Shown in pieces: positions 1 to 6,800 of a stretch of 64,000 nucleotides of DNA. Origin of the DNA: JABFXC01 sp045804265 (GTDB lineage: Bacteria > Gemmatimonadota > Gemmatimonadetes > Gemmatimonadales > Gemmatimonadaceae). The notes beneath the pieces were generated by a model. It saw nothing but the letters and a program-made list of their open reading frames with translations, was not told where the DNA came from and did no database searches. The position numbers and the translations under genes were made by a program. Positions within the stretch are counted from its first letter, which is position 1, and every line of letters begins with the position of its first letter. The stretch covers positions 17,645-81,644 of the forward strand of contig JBJMNK010000021.1 of assembly GCA_045804265.1 (NCBI GenBank), written 5' to 3'.

Positions 1-390
1 TGTCCGGCCGCCGAGCTCCCACCCGGCGCGGGCGAGTGGATCGCGAATGACCACGGGCTCGTGGTCGCGGTCGAGAACCGCCTCGCCGCCGAGCGGAAGC
101 TCACGCCGGGCGCGATCCTGCTCGACTACCCGACGAAGACGCAGATGCTCAGCCTCGACCTGCCGGTCGTCCGCCGCAATCGCGACGTCGTCCGCCTGAC
201 GTCGGCCGGTCTCGAGGGAGCAATCCATCTCCCGGCGCTGAGCCAGCAGCTCTATGCGTCGGCGCGCTGGCTCCGTGTCTTCGTCGCCGACCGGGCCGCG
301 CTGCCGCGCCGCGCCGTGTCCGCGCTTGCCGAGATGAGCGGCAGCGATGTGCGGGCGCGGCTTCGCGAGGAGCGCGCGCTCCTCTCCTGA
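1..390 (+). CDS. C-terminal fragment, possible HD-superfamily phosphohydrolase
   Basis: An open frame runs from the window edge to TGA at 388-390, so the 5' end lies outside. The visible 129 residues contain a conserved-looking stretch, LLDYPTKTQMLSLDLPVVRR (about residues 41-60), followed by two helical segments and an Arg-rich tail. A phrase of the type D-[YF]-P-x-K-x-x-MLSLDLP is what I recall from C-terminal regions of HD-domain phosphohydrolases, but the catalytic HD residues would be upstream and cannot be seen, so the assignment is tentative. It is on the opposite strand to, and convergent with, the next gene, whose stop lies 10 bp away. I see no terminator between them. Confidence 0.5.
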   Translation, partial: CPAAELPPGAGEWIANDHGLVVAVENRLAAERKLTPGAILLDYPTKTQMLSLDLPVVRRNRDVVRLTSAGLEGAIHLPALSQQLYASARWLRVFVADRAALPRRAVSALAEMSGSDVRARLREERALLS

Positions 391-400
391 CCGGATGTGC

Positions 401-796
401 CTAACGGTCGCCGACTCTCAGCGCGTCCCTCACCGCCTCGCCGATGGCGAGCCCATGCCCGCTCGCTATCGCGCCACCGAGCGCGACACCGGAGGTCGCG
501 ATGGCGAACGCGCGCTTGATGCTCGTGATCTTTCTCGCCGCCGCCGTCAGGCGCTTCGTCGCCCGGGTGATCCCGGCCACGGCATCGTTGATGTCGGCGA
601 CAGCGAGTCGTACCGCCTGCCCCGCCATGTTCGACGAGTAGGTGAGCAACGTCCACTCGTGCGATTCGATCTCGGCGCGCTGCGCTCGCGTCAGCTGCGT
701 CCAGTGGGTGAAGCGGAAGTCCGCCAGCGCGCTGGCGAGATCGCTGTAGAGCTTCGCGATGGTGCGTGACTGCTCGGTGGTCATCGTTGGCATCAT
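401..796 (-). CDS. Hypothetical protein with C-terminal glycine-rich membrane hairpin
   Basis: 131 residues, no family recognised. The N-terminal two thirds is predicted helical and rich in Ala/Thr. Near the C-terminus lies a hydrophobic, Gly-rich segment (about residues 96-117) of the kind that forms a membrane hairpin. Two ATGs sit side by side (796 and 793); a GGAG is better spaced for the second. The gene begins 8 bp downstream of the lipoprotein gene 805-1689, so the two are almost certainly co-transcribed. Its TAG stop is part of a CGTTAGGC octamer (399-406). Function unknown; a membrane partner of the lipoprotein is a reasonable inference. Confidence 0.6.
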   Translation of the reverse strand: MMPTMTTEQSRTIAKLYSDLASALADFRFTHWTQLTRAQRAEIESHEWTLLTYSSNMAGQAVRLAVADINDAVAGITRATKRLTAAARKITSIKRAFAIATSGVALGGAIASGHGLAIGEAVRDALRVGDR

Positions 797-804
797 CGGC
801 TCCG

Positions 805-1689
805 TCAGAAGGCCTTTTCGACGCGCTTCATTGCAGTGTCGAGCTCTCGTGCGTTCGTGGAGATCGCGGCAAGCAGCCCCTTGCCGCCGAAGTGATCGCG
901 GGCGTCGTAGAGGGCCTGATGGCCGCGTCCTACGGTCAGCATCGCCTGCGCGAGCGCGCGGACGGCACGCGTCCGCTCGGCGAGCGCTGCCTCACGCTCG
1001 TCGTACGAATCGCGGACGAGGATCGCGGTGAGCGGATCGCGCGCGGCACTCTCGGTCAGCGCTGAGCGGTAGAAGCTCGTCTGCGCGAGCGCATCGTTGG
1101 CGAGAAAGCGGCCGAAGTCATCGTCGAGGATGTCGTGGATCGCCGCGGTCACGATCTGCACGTTCTCGTTCTGGCTCACGATGGCGTCGCGCAATCGCCT
1201 GCGCCGATAGCCGTCGGCTGCCCGCGACGCGGCGAACTTCGCCAGCGCGTTGATCGCGCCGACCTGGTGCTCGTCGAATCCGCCGGCCTCGGCGACTCCA
1301 GCGCCGAAGGAGCTGAGCGCAGCGTCGAGATCGGGCACCTTGTCGCCGGCGAGCGACTGCAGCGCGGCGAAATAGTCCGCGAGCACGTGACCGGCGCGCG
1401 CGACGCTGCGCATCGCGCTGTCGCGGCCGATACACGCCGCGCGCACGCTGTCGTCACCGAACCACTGAGCGCTTCGTCGCAGGCGGTACGATGCGGTGGT
1501 GTGGCAGCTGCGGGACATCGCATCGGCGACGTCCGGCAGCCTCGCGGTGACTTCGGTCGCCGATGCCGAGAAGCGACGGATCGCAGCGGGGGACGCGCAA
1601 GCGTGCGCGGCGAGCACGCACGGCAGGACGAACGTTAGGCGGCTGGCCCGCGCCCTGGGCGACGGGCGGGTGGCGGCGCGGCGACGCAT
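805..1689 (-). CDS. Uncharacterised lipoprotein, helical
   Basis: The frame is open upstream to 1788, but the ATG at 1689 gives a product of 294 aa with a basic N-terminus, a hydrophobic stretch and a lipobox-like LAAHAC at about residues 26-31, so I chose it. The mature part is Ala-rich and predicted almost wholly helical, with two further cysteines around residues 57 and 81 that could pair. No family recognised. It precedes the 131-aa membrane-hairpin protein by 8 bp, suggesting a two-gene unit that puts a periplasmic or outer-leaflet helical protein together with a membrane partner. One CGTTAGGC octamer (1633-1640) lies within the signal-peptide coding region. Confidence 0.6.
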   Translation of the reverse strand: MRRRAATRPSPRARASRLTFVLPCVLAAHACASPAAIRRFSASATEVTARLPDVADAMSRSCHTTASYRLRRSAQWFGDDSVRAACIGRDSAMRSVARAGHVLADYFAALQSLAGDKVPDLDAALSSFGAGVAEAGGFDEHQVGAINALAKFAASRAADGYRRRRLRDAIVSQNENVQIVTAAIHDILDDDFGRFLANDALAQTSFYRSALTESAARDPLTAILVRDSYDEREAALAERTRAVRALAQAMLTVGRGHQALYDARDHFGGKGLLAAISTNARELDTAMKRVEKAF

Positions 1690-1803
1690 GATGAGGTCCG
1701 CAGAGGGTCCACGAATGCGAGGCGCCAGCGCCGGCGCTTCCTGCCGATCGACTTCCGCTGATATCGCACCTGCAGGCGACCGGCGCAAGCCGGGGGCGCA
1801 GCG

Positions 1804-1995
1804 TCAGGCGGTGCCGGCCTCGCGTGCCTGCTTGGCCCGCCCGTGGGCTTCAGCCAGCTTGCGCGCGATCCCGCGATAGAACGCGGCATCGGCCTCTCGC
1901 TTGTTTGTCTCGAGCGACATCGCGGCCAGCTCGATCGCGTAGAGGATGTTGCCGAGATAGAGCTCGGCGAGCGCGCCGACCGTCTCGTCAGCCAC
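1804..1995 (-). CDS. Small helical protein in PP2C operon
   Basis: 63 residues, charged and predicted to be entirely helical, with no signal peptide or membrane segment. It starts with GTG 2 bp after the stop of the PP2C phosphatase gene, so it is probably translated from the same message. Ala, Glu and Arg are abundant, and the pattern of hydrophobic residues would suit a helical hairpin or coiled coil. I do not recognise a family. Position suggests an accessory or scaffold role in the FHA/PP2C module. Confidence 0.55.
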   Translation of the reverse strand: MADETVGALAELYLGNILYAIELAAMSLETNKREADAAFYRGIARKLAEAHGRAKQAREAGTA

Positions 1996-1997
1996 CG

Positions 1998-2789
1998 TCA
2001 GCGCGGCCGCCAGGCCGGGGCTTCGATGGTTCGGGCGTCGTCGATCGGATCGCCGGTCTGGCGAACCTGGACGATGATCGCGGTGATGTTGTCGAGCCCA
2101 CCGCGCCCGTTGGCTTCGGCGATCAGCGAGTCGACGATCCGCTGCGGCTCGGCCTTCGATGACAGCAGTTGCTGCAGGCGGCGATCGTCGACCATTCCCG
2201 TCAGGCCATCACTGGCGACGAGAAAGAGGTCCCCGTCGCGTGTCTCGCCGGCGAAGGTGTCCGGATCGACGTCGTCGCTCGCGCCGACGCAGCGCGTGAT
2301 CACGTTGCTGTACGGATGGTAGCGCGCCTGCTCCGGCGTGAGGAAGCCGGCGTCGACCTGCTCCTGCACGTACGAGTGATCCTTCGTCAGCTGCCGCAGC
2401 GCGCCGCCGCGCAGCAGGTAGATGCGCGAGTCGCCGACCTGTCCGATGAGGTAGCGGCGGCCGGCGATGATGAGAACCGATGCCGTCGTCCCCATCCCCT
2501 GCTTGTCGGTCTCGGTGACGGTGCGGTTGTAGATGGCGAGGTTCGCGCCGCGCAGCGCATTCATCACCTTGTCGGCCGCGTTGCGGTCGTGCAGGTCGCG
2601 GAGCGCCGAGAGCTGATCGCGCAGGATCTCGACCGCCATTTCCGAGGCGACCTCGCCCGCCGCATGCCCGCCCATTCCGTCGGCGACGATGAAGATGCCG
2701 CCCGTGTCGTCAGCCTTCGAATGAAAGCTGTCCTCATTTCCCGCGCGAATCATTCCCACGTCCGACCGGGCGGCGACGACGAGCTCCAC
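1998..2789 (-). CDS. PP2C-family Ser/Thr protein phosphatase
   Basis: 263 aa from a GTG at 2789 that overlaps the stop codon of the FHA gene (TAGTG), a classic translational coupling. The PP2C metal-binding motifs are all present: RSDVGMIRAGNEDSF near the N-terminus, DGMGGHAAGE (about residues 37-46), the central VGDSRIYLLR, LVASDGLTGMV, and GGLDNITAIIV near the end. It is therefore a Stp1/PrpC-like Mn/Mg-dependent phosphatase that would remove phosphate from Ser/Thr. Soluble and cytoplasmic, with no extra domains. The FHA partner upstream suggests a phospho-signalling module, but no Ser/Thr kinase is seen in the window. Confidence 0.93.
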   Translation of the reverse strand: MELVVAARSDVGMIRAGNEDSFHSKADDTGGIFIVADGMGGHAAGEVASEMAVEILRDQLSALRDLHDRNAADKVMNALRGANLAIYNRTVTETDKQGMGTTASVLIIAGRRYLIGQVGDSRIYLLRGGALRQLTKDHSYVQEQVDAGFLTPEQARYHPYSNVITRCVGASDDVDPDTFAGETRDGDLFLVASDGLTGMVDDRRLQQLLSSKAEPQRIVDSLIAEANGRGGLDNITAIIVQVRQTGDPIDDARTIEAPAWRPR

Positions 2790-4063
2790 TAGCGCACCTT
2801 GAGGATGAAGAACGCGCCCGCCGCGACGAGCACCACCACGAGAACCCAGACCCAACCCGGAATCCCGCCAGCAGCTGCAGGCGTTTCCGCCTGCGACGCG
2901 ACTTCACGGGACATCTTTCGTGCCTGCTCCTTCGTCATTCCGGCGATGACGCGTGTGCCACCGGTGTCTTCGCGCGATCCCTTGGACGGCGTGAACGTGG
3001 CGCGAATCGCGCCGAACCGGATCGACGACTGGCCATTGAGCATCGCCTCGCCATTGATCCGCTGGCCACCGGCGTACGTGCCGTTGCTCGACCCCATGTC
3101 GACGAGGTACCAGCCGCCCTCGCGCTTCTGGATCTTTGCGTGCGAGTCGGAGACGGTGTCGTCGGTGAGCACGACGTCATTGTGCGCGCCACGTCCGACG
3201 TGCGTCAACGGCGTACGAAGCTCGATGCGTGTTCCCTTGAGCGGCCCTTCGTTCATCAGCTCGAGAGTCGCGAGCACCGGCCGGCTGTCAGTCGGCGCCG
3301 CCGCGGGAGTCGCGGCAGGCATCGCGACAGGCATCGCAGCCGGTGTCGCAGCCGGTGTCGCAGCCGGTACCACTGCGGGTGTCGCGGCCGGCATCGCCGC
3401 GGGTGTCGCGGCGACGTCGGCGTAGAAACGGAATTCCTCGGTGCCGAGCCGCAGGACGTCGCCGCGGGCGAGCGTTCGCGCCTGCGCAACCCGCTCGCCA
3501 TTTACGAACACGCCGTTCGTGCTCAGGTCAGTCACGGTATAGCCTGACGGTCCCGGCATGAGCTCGGCGTGCTTGCGCGAAACCTCCGGCGACGGGACGA
3601 CGACGTCACAGCCCGCATCGCGCCCGATCGAGATTCCTGTCGGGCCGACGATGTACTCGCGACCATCGACGAGCGACACGAGGCGGCCACCTGTCGCCGC
3701 CGTTGCCTTGCCGGTCCCGGCAGCACGCGGCTGGTAGACGTCGTCGACCTTCAGCCCGGCGAGTGCCTGCGTCTGCCCGGCCTTCCGATCATCACCGAAG
3801 AGAATCTCGATGCCGGCGACGTCGATCTTGTCGCCGTGAATGAGCGGCGTCGGATCATTCCCGAGCTGCACGCCATTCACCCGCACCACAGCTTCGCTCG
3901 ACGCTCGGCGAATCACGACGCTGTTGTCGGAGCCGGTTTGAAGCTTCGCCTGGGTGCCAAGCGCTGCCGGACCAGCGACTGCGATGTCGGCACCCGTGGT
4001 GCCGACGGTCGTCTCGCCAACCTTGAGCGGGTACTGCTTGTCACTCAGCTGGATGTAGGGCAT
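2789..4063 (-). CDS. Triple-FHA-domain, C-terminally membrane-anchored protein
   Basis: The frame extends to 4159, but the ATG at 4063 starts cleanly into the first domain (MPYIQLSDKQYPLKVG), so I use it; 424 aa. There are three forkhead-associated-like folds: a degenerate one (residues 1-95), a canonical one (GRDAGCDVV..SRKHAEL..STNGVFVNG, about 145-205) and another canonical one (GRGAHNDVV..SDSHAKI..SSNGTYAGG, about 280-345). FHA domains bind phosphothreonine peptides. Between the second and third is a Pro/Ala/Thr/Met linker of about 40 residues encoded by 12-bp tandem repeats. The last 25 residues are a single transmembrane helix ending in KVR. It is translationally coupled to the PP2C gene. 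Confidence 0.9.
   Translation of the reverse strand: MPYIQLSDKQYPLKVGETTVGTTGADIAVAGPAALGTQAKLQTGSDNSVVIRRASSEAVVRVNGVQLGNDPTPLIHGDKIDVAGIEILFGDDRKAGQTQALAGLKVDDVYQPRAAGTGKATAATGGRLVSLVDGREYIVGPTGISIGRDAGCDVVVPSPEVSRKHAELMPGPSGYTVTDLSTNGVFVNGERVAQARTLARGDVLRLGTEEFRFYADVAATPAAMPAATPAVVPAATPAATPAAMPVAMPAATPAAAPTDSRPVLATLELMNEGPLKGTRIELRTPLTHVGRGAHNDVVLTDDTVSDSHAKIQKREGGWYLVDMGSSNGTYAGGQRINGEAMLNGQSSIRFGAIRATFTPSKGSREDTGGTRVIAGMTKEQARKMSREVASQAETPAAAGGIPGWVWVLVVVLVAAGAFFILKVR
3297..3412. repeat. Degenerate 12-bp tandem repeat in FHA linker
   Basis: About nine imperfect copies of a 12-bp unit (consensus on the plus strand close to GGTGTCGCAGCC, alternating with GGCATCGCGACA-like copies) encode four-residue units such as ATPA/AMPA on the minus strand. 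Such slippage-prone linkers can vary in length between strains. It is coding, not a CRISPR, because there are no spacers. Confidence 0.8.
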
Positions 4064-4165
4064 GCGGTGCGTGAACGCCGACCAGGCTCGCGGGAACGAT
4101 CCGAAGTTATCCGCCGCCCGGAGCCCGAGCAAGCACGATCCAGTGATGAGTCGCACCATCGCGCG

Positions 4166-5977
4166 TCAGGCAAGACCGGCTTGCAACCGGTAGAGACGTT
4201 CATACAACCCGCGCTTCTCGAGCAGCTCCGCATGCGTCCCCTGTTCGCGCACCTCGCCGAGGTGGAGCACGAGGATTCGATCGGAGCCGACGATGGTGCT
4301 CAGTCGGTGCGCGATCGCGATCGTCGTCCGCCCGCGCATCAGCTCCGCGATGGCGCGCTGGATCTGCGCTTCGATCTCGCTGTCGACTGCGCTCGTTGCT
4401 TCGTCGAGCACCAGTAATGCGGGATCGGCAGCGATCGCGCGCGCGAATGAAAGCAGCTGTCGCTCACCGACGCTGACGGACGCTCCGCGCTCGCCAAGCT
4501 CGTAGCTGTACGCGCCAGGGAGTCGCTGGATCACGCGATCAGCGCCGACGCGCGTTGCCGCCGCGACGACCTGCGCCTCGCTCAATGGGCTGCTCAGCCG
4601 GATGTTGGTAGCGACGTCGCCAGCGAAGAGGAAGATGTCCTGTTGCACGTAGCCGACGAGCTCTCGCAGCGCCTCGAGCGACATGTCACGGATGTCCACG
4701 CCGTCGACGGTGATTCGTCCCCGCTGTGGCTCGTAGAATCTCAGCAGGAGGCTGACGATGGTCGTCTTCCCTGCGCCGGTGTGCCCGACGATCGCGAGCG
4801 TTTCCCCTCGCGCGACGTGGAAGCTCACGCCCTTCAGCACCCACTCCGGCTCCTGGTACGCGAACCAGACGTTCTCGAAGCGAACGTCGACGCCCCGCCG
4901 TTCTCCCCCCACGCGATGCGTCGCGACCGGTGCGATCGCCGCTTCGGCGCCGCGTGTGGTCGCGGTTCCGAGTGCGACCGGGGTATCGAGGAGGGTGAAG
5001 ATCCGCTCCGACGCTGCCATCGCCTGCTGCAGGATGTTGTACTTCTCCGAGAGATCCTGCAGCGGCTGGAAGAAGCGACGCAGCAATTGCAGGAACGCGG
5101 CGACCGTTCCGACCGTCAGCGCGCCGATTCCCACGCGATGCGCGCCGGCGACGACGAGGATCGCGAGCGCGATCGTGGTCAGCAGCTCGATCGCGGGAAA
5201 ATACAGTGCGTAGACGGTGATCGACGCGAGGTTCGCGTCGAGATGATCCCGATTGAGCCGATCGAACCGCTTCGCCTCGTCGCGCTCGCGGCCGAAGAGC
5301 TGCACGACGCGCATCCCGGTGATGCGCTCCTGGAGGTACGCGTTGATCCGGGCGATACGCGTGCGCACTTCGCGATACGACTCGCGAACCGACTTCCGGA
5401 ACAGGTGCGACACGAGGAACACGAACGGGATGGTCGCGAAGCCGGCGACCGCGAGCCGCCAATCCACCCAGACCATCGCGATGCTGATCGCGACGAGCGT
5501 GAAGAGATCGCCGAGTCCCGATACCACGCCGGCGGTGAAGAGCTCGTTCAACGACTCGACGTCGGTGGTCACGCGGGTGATCAGCCGCCCCACCGGGTTG
5601 CGGTCGAAGAACGGAATCGGCACTCTTTGCAGATGCGCGAACAGCTCGCCCCGCAGGTCGTGCATCACGCGCTGGCCAAGCAGCGCGGTGAGGATGGTCT
5701 CTCCGTACGAGCACGCGAACTGCGCGACGAGCGCGAACGCGAGCAGGATGACCGACGTCTTCACCAGCGGGATGTCGTGGGCCGGCACCGCGACGTCGAT
5801 CACGCGCCGCGTCAACAGCGGGCCGACCAGCTGCAACGCACCCTCGGTGAAGAGGAAGAACAGCGCACCCGCAACAAGCGGCCGGTATGGACGCACGTAC
5901 GTGAGCAGCCGGCGCATGAGGCGACCGTCGTACGCCTTGCCGAGTACGTCCTCCTCGTGAATTCCCGACTCTGTCAT
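4166..5977 (-). CDS. ABC exporter, fused permease-ATPase (MsbA/MdlB type)
   Basis: 603 aa half-transporter. Residues about 20-320 form a six-helix ABC transmembrane domain. The nucleotide-binding domain follows with Walker A GHTGAGKTT, Q-loop GYVQQDIFLFAGD, signature SVGERQLLSFARA (the usual LSGGQ is replaced by VSVGE), Walker B LLVLDEATSAVD and H-loop IAIAHRLSTI. It would work as a homo- or heterodimer in the inner membrane, exporting lipid, drug or peptide; the substrate cannot be told from sequence. It stands alone, about 100 bp upstream of the FHA gene, and is divergent from 6137. Confidence 0.93.
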   Translation of the reverse strand: MTESGIHEEDVLGKAYDGRLMRRLLTYVRPYRPLVAGALFFLFTEGALQLVGPLLTRRVIDVAVPAHDIPLVKTSVILLAFALVAQFACSYGETILTALLGQRVMHDLRGELFAHLQRVPIPFFDRNPVGRLITRVTTDVESLNELFTAGVVSGLGDLFTLVAISIAMVWVDWRLAVAGFATIPFVFLVSHLFRKSVRESYREVRTRIARINAYLQERITGMRVVQLFGRERDEAKRFDRLNRDHLDANLASITVYALYFPAIELLTTIALAILVVAGAHRVGIGALTVGTVAAFLQLLRRFFQPLQDLSEKYNILQQAMAASERIFTLLDTPVALGTATTRGAEAAIAPVATHRVGGERRGVDVRFENVWFAYQEPEWVLKGVSFHVARGETLAIVGHTGAGKTTIVSLLLRFYEPQRGRITVDGVDIRDMSLEALRELVGYVQQDIFLFAGDVATNIRLSSPLSEAQVVAAATRVGADRVIQRLPGAYSYELGERGASVSVGERQLLSFARAIAADPALLVLDEATSAVDSEIEAQIQRAIAELMRGRTTIAIAHRLSTIVGSDRILVLHLGEVREQGTHAELLEKRGLYERLYRLQAGLA

Positions 5978-6136
5978 GTCGAAGCGGTCATGTCGGCGAA
6001 TGCTAGCGGGCAGCGTCGCGAGCGGTCAACGCGATCACCGCCTGCGTCATCCGGACTCGGCCACAGCCGATTGTTGAAGTCGGTGGCACCTTGGTTGCGA
6101 TAGCAGGGACTGCACCCCCAACCCTTTGGAGGCAAC

Positions 6137-6403
6137 ATGGGATTCATTGCTTGGATCGTCCTCGGTTTGATCGCTGGTGCGATCGCCAAGGCGATCATGC
6201 CGGGCCGGGATCCGGGCGGCGTCATCGTGACGATCCTCATCGGTATCGTCGGCGCCTTCATCGGCGGCTTCCTGGGTAACATGATCACCGGAAGCGGAGT
6301 GAGTGGGCTGAACCTCTGGAGCATCATTCTCTCGATCGTCGGCGCAATGATCCTCCTCTGGATCTACCGCCTGACGACGCGCGGTCGCTCGACCACGGTC
6401 TGA
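6137..6403 (+). CDS. GlsB/YeaQ/YmgE-family membrane protein, copy 1
   Basis: 88 aa with three predicted transmembrane helices and the family's loop (KAIMPGRDPGG) after helix 1. A strong ribosome site, GGAGG, lies 5 bp before the ATG. Members of this family (also called transglycosylase-associated) are small stress-induced inner-membrane proteins of unknown mechanism. A close paralogue follows after a hairpin. The 159-bp gap upstream, shared with the divergent ABC gene, should hold its promoter. Confidence 0.9.
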   Translation: MGFIAWIVLGLIAGAIAKAIMPGRDPGGVIVTILIGIVGAFIGGFLGNMITGSGVSGLNLWSIILSIVGAMILLWIYRLTTRGRSTTV

Positions 6404-6412
6404 CCTTGCATG

Positions 6413-6446
6413 GCAATGCGCGCCGCGGTGACGCGGCGCGCATTGC
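6413..6446 (+). terminator. Perfect 15-bp hairpin between yeaQ-like paralogues
   Basis: A perfect inverted repeat (arms 6413-6427 and 6432-6446, loop GTGA) lies 10 bp after the first yeaQ-like gene and 22 bp before the start of the second. There is no T-tract after it, so it may be an RNA-processing or attenuation structure and not a true intrinsic terminator; it could set the ratio of the two proteins. Confidence 0.6.
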
Positions 6447-6467
6447 TGCGTGAAGGGGGAACATCGA

Positions 6468-6734
6468 GTGCCACTGTTCATCTACTGGGTCGTCCTCGGG
6501 CTCATCGCCGGAGCGCTGGCAAAGTTTCTCATGCCCGGCCGCGATCCGGCTGGCTGCATCTTCACGATCATCCTCGGCGTCGTCGGTGCCGTGATCGGCG
6601 GATGGGTCGGCACGTATTTCGGCTGGGGACACGTCACGGTCGGGACGTGGGACCTGCGATCCATCGCCATCGCGACGTTCGGCGCGATCATCCTCCTCGC
6701 CATCGGCCGACTGCTTCGCCGCGGGGGACGCTGA
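6468..6734 (+). CDS. GlsB/YeaQ/YmgE-family membrane protein, copy 2
   Basis: 88 aa from the GTG at 6468, which has AAGGGGGAA well placed upstream; an in-frame GTG at 6450 would add six residues but overlaps that ribosome site. It has the same three-helix plan and the same loop (KFLMPGRDPAG) as the preceding gene, so this is a tandem duplication that has diverged. It ends about 65 bp before uvrA. Confidence 0.85.
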   Translation: MPLFIYWVVLGLIAGALAKFLMPGRDPAGCIFTIILGVVGAVIGGWVGTYFGWGHVTVGTWDLRSIAIATFGAIILLAIGRLLRRGGR

Positions 6735-6800
6735 GGGCGGGCGCTCGATACCCGAAGGAATCCCGCAGATAGCCCGGTGACGCGTTATCTTCCGTAGACG

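Noticed and set aside
3297..3412. Possible CRISPR or minisatellite
   Set aside because: Units are 12 bp, contiguous and in frame, encoding an Ala-Pro-Thr linker; there are no spacers.
1804..4063. Type VI secretion or Hanks-kinase locus
   Set aside because: FHA and PP2C proteins occur, but no tss genes or kinase are in the window.
4643..6103. 486-codon open frame on the plus strand opposite the ABC exporter
   Set aside because: Antisense shadow; the ABC motifs on the minus strand are unambiguous and the plus product has none.
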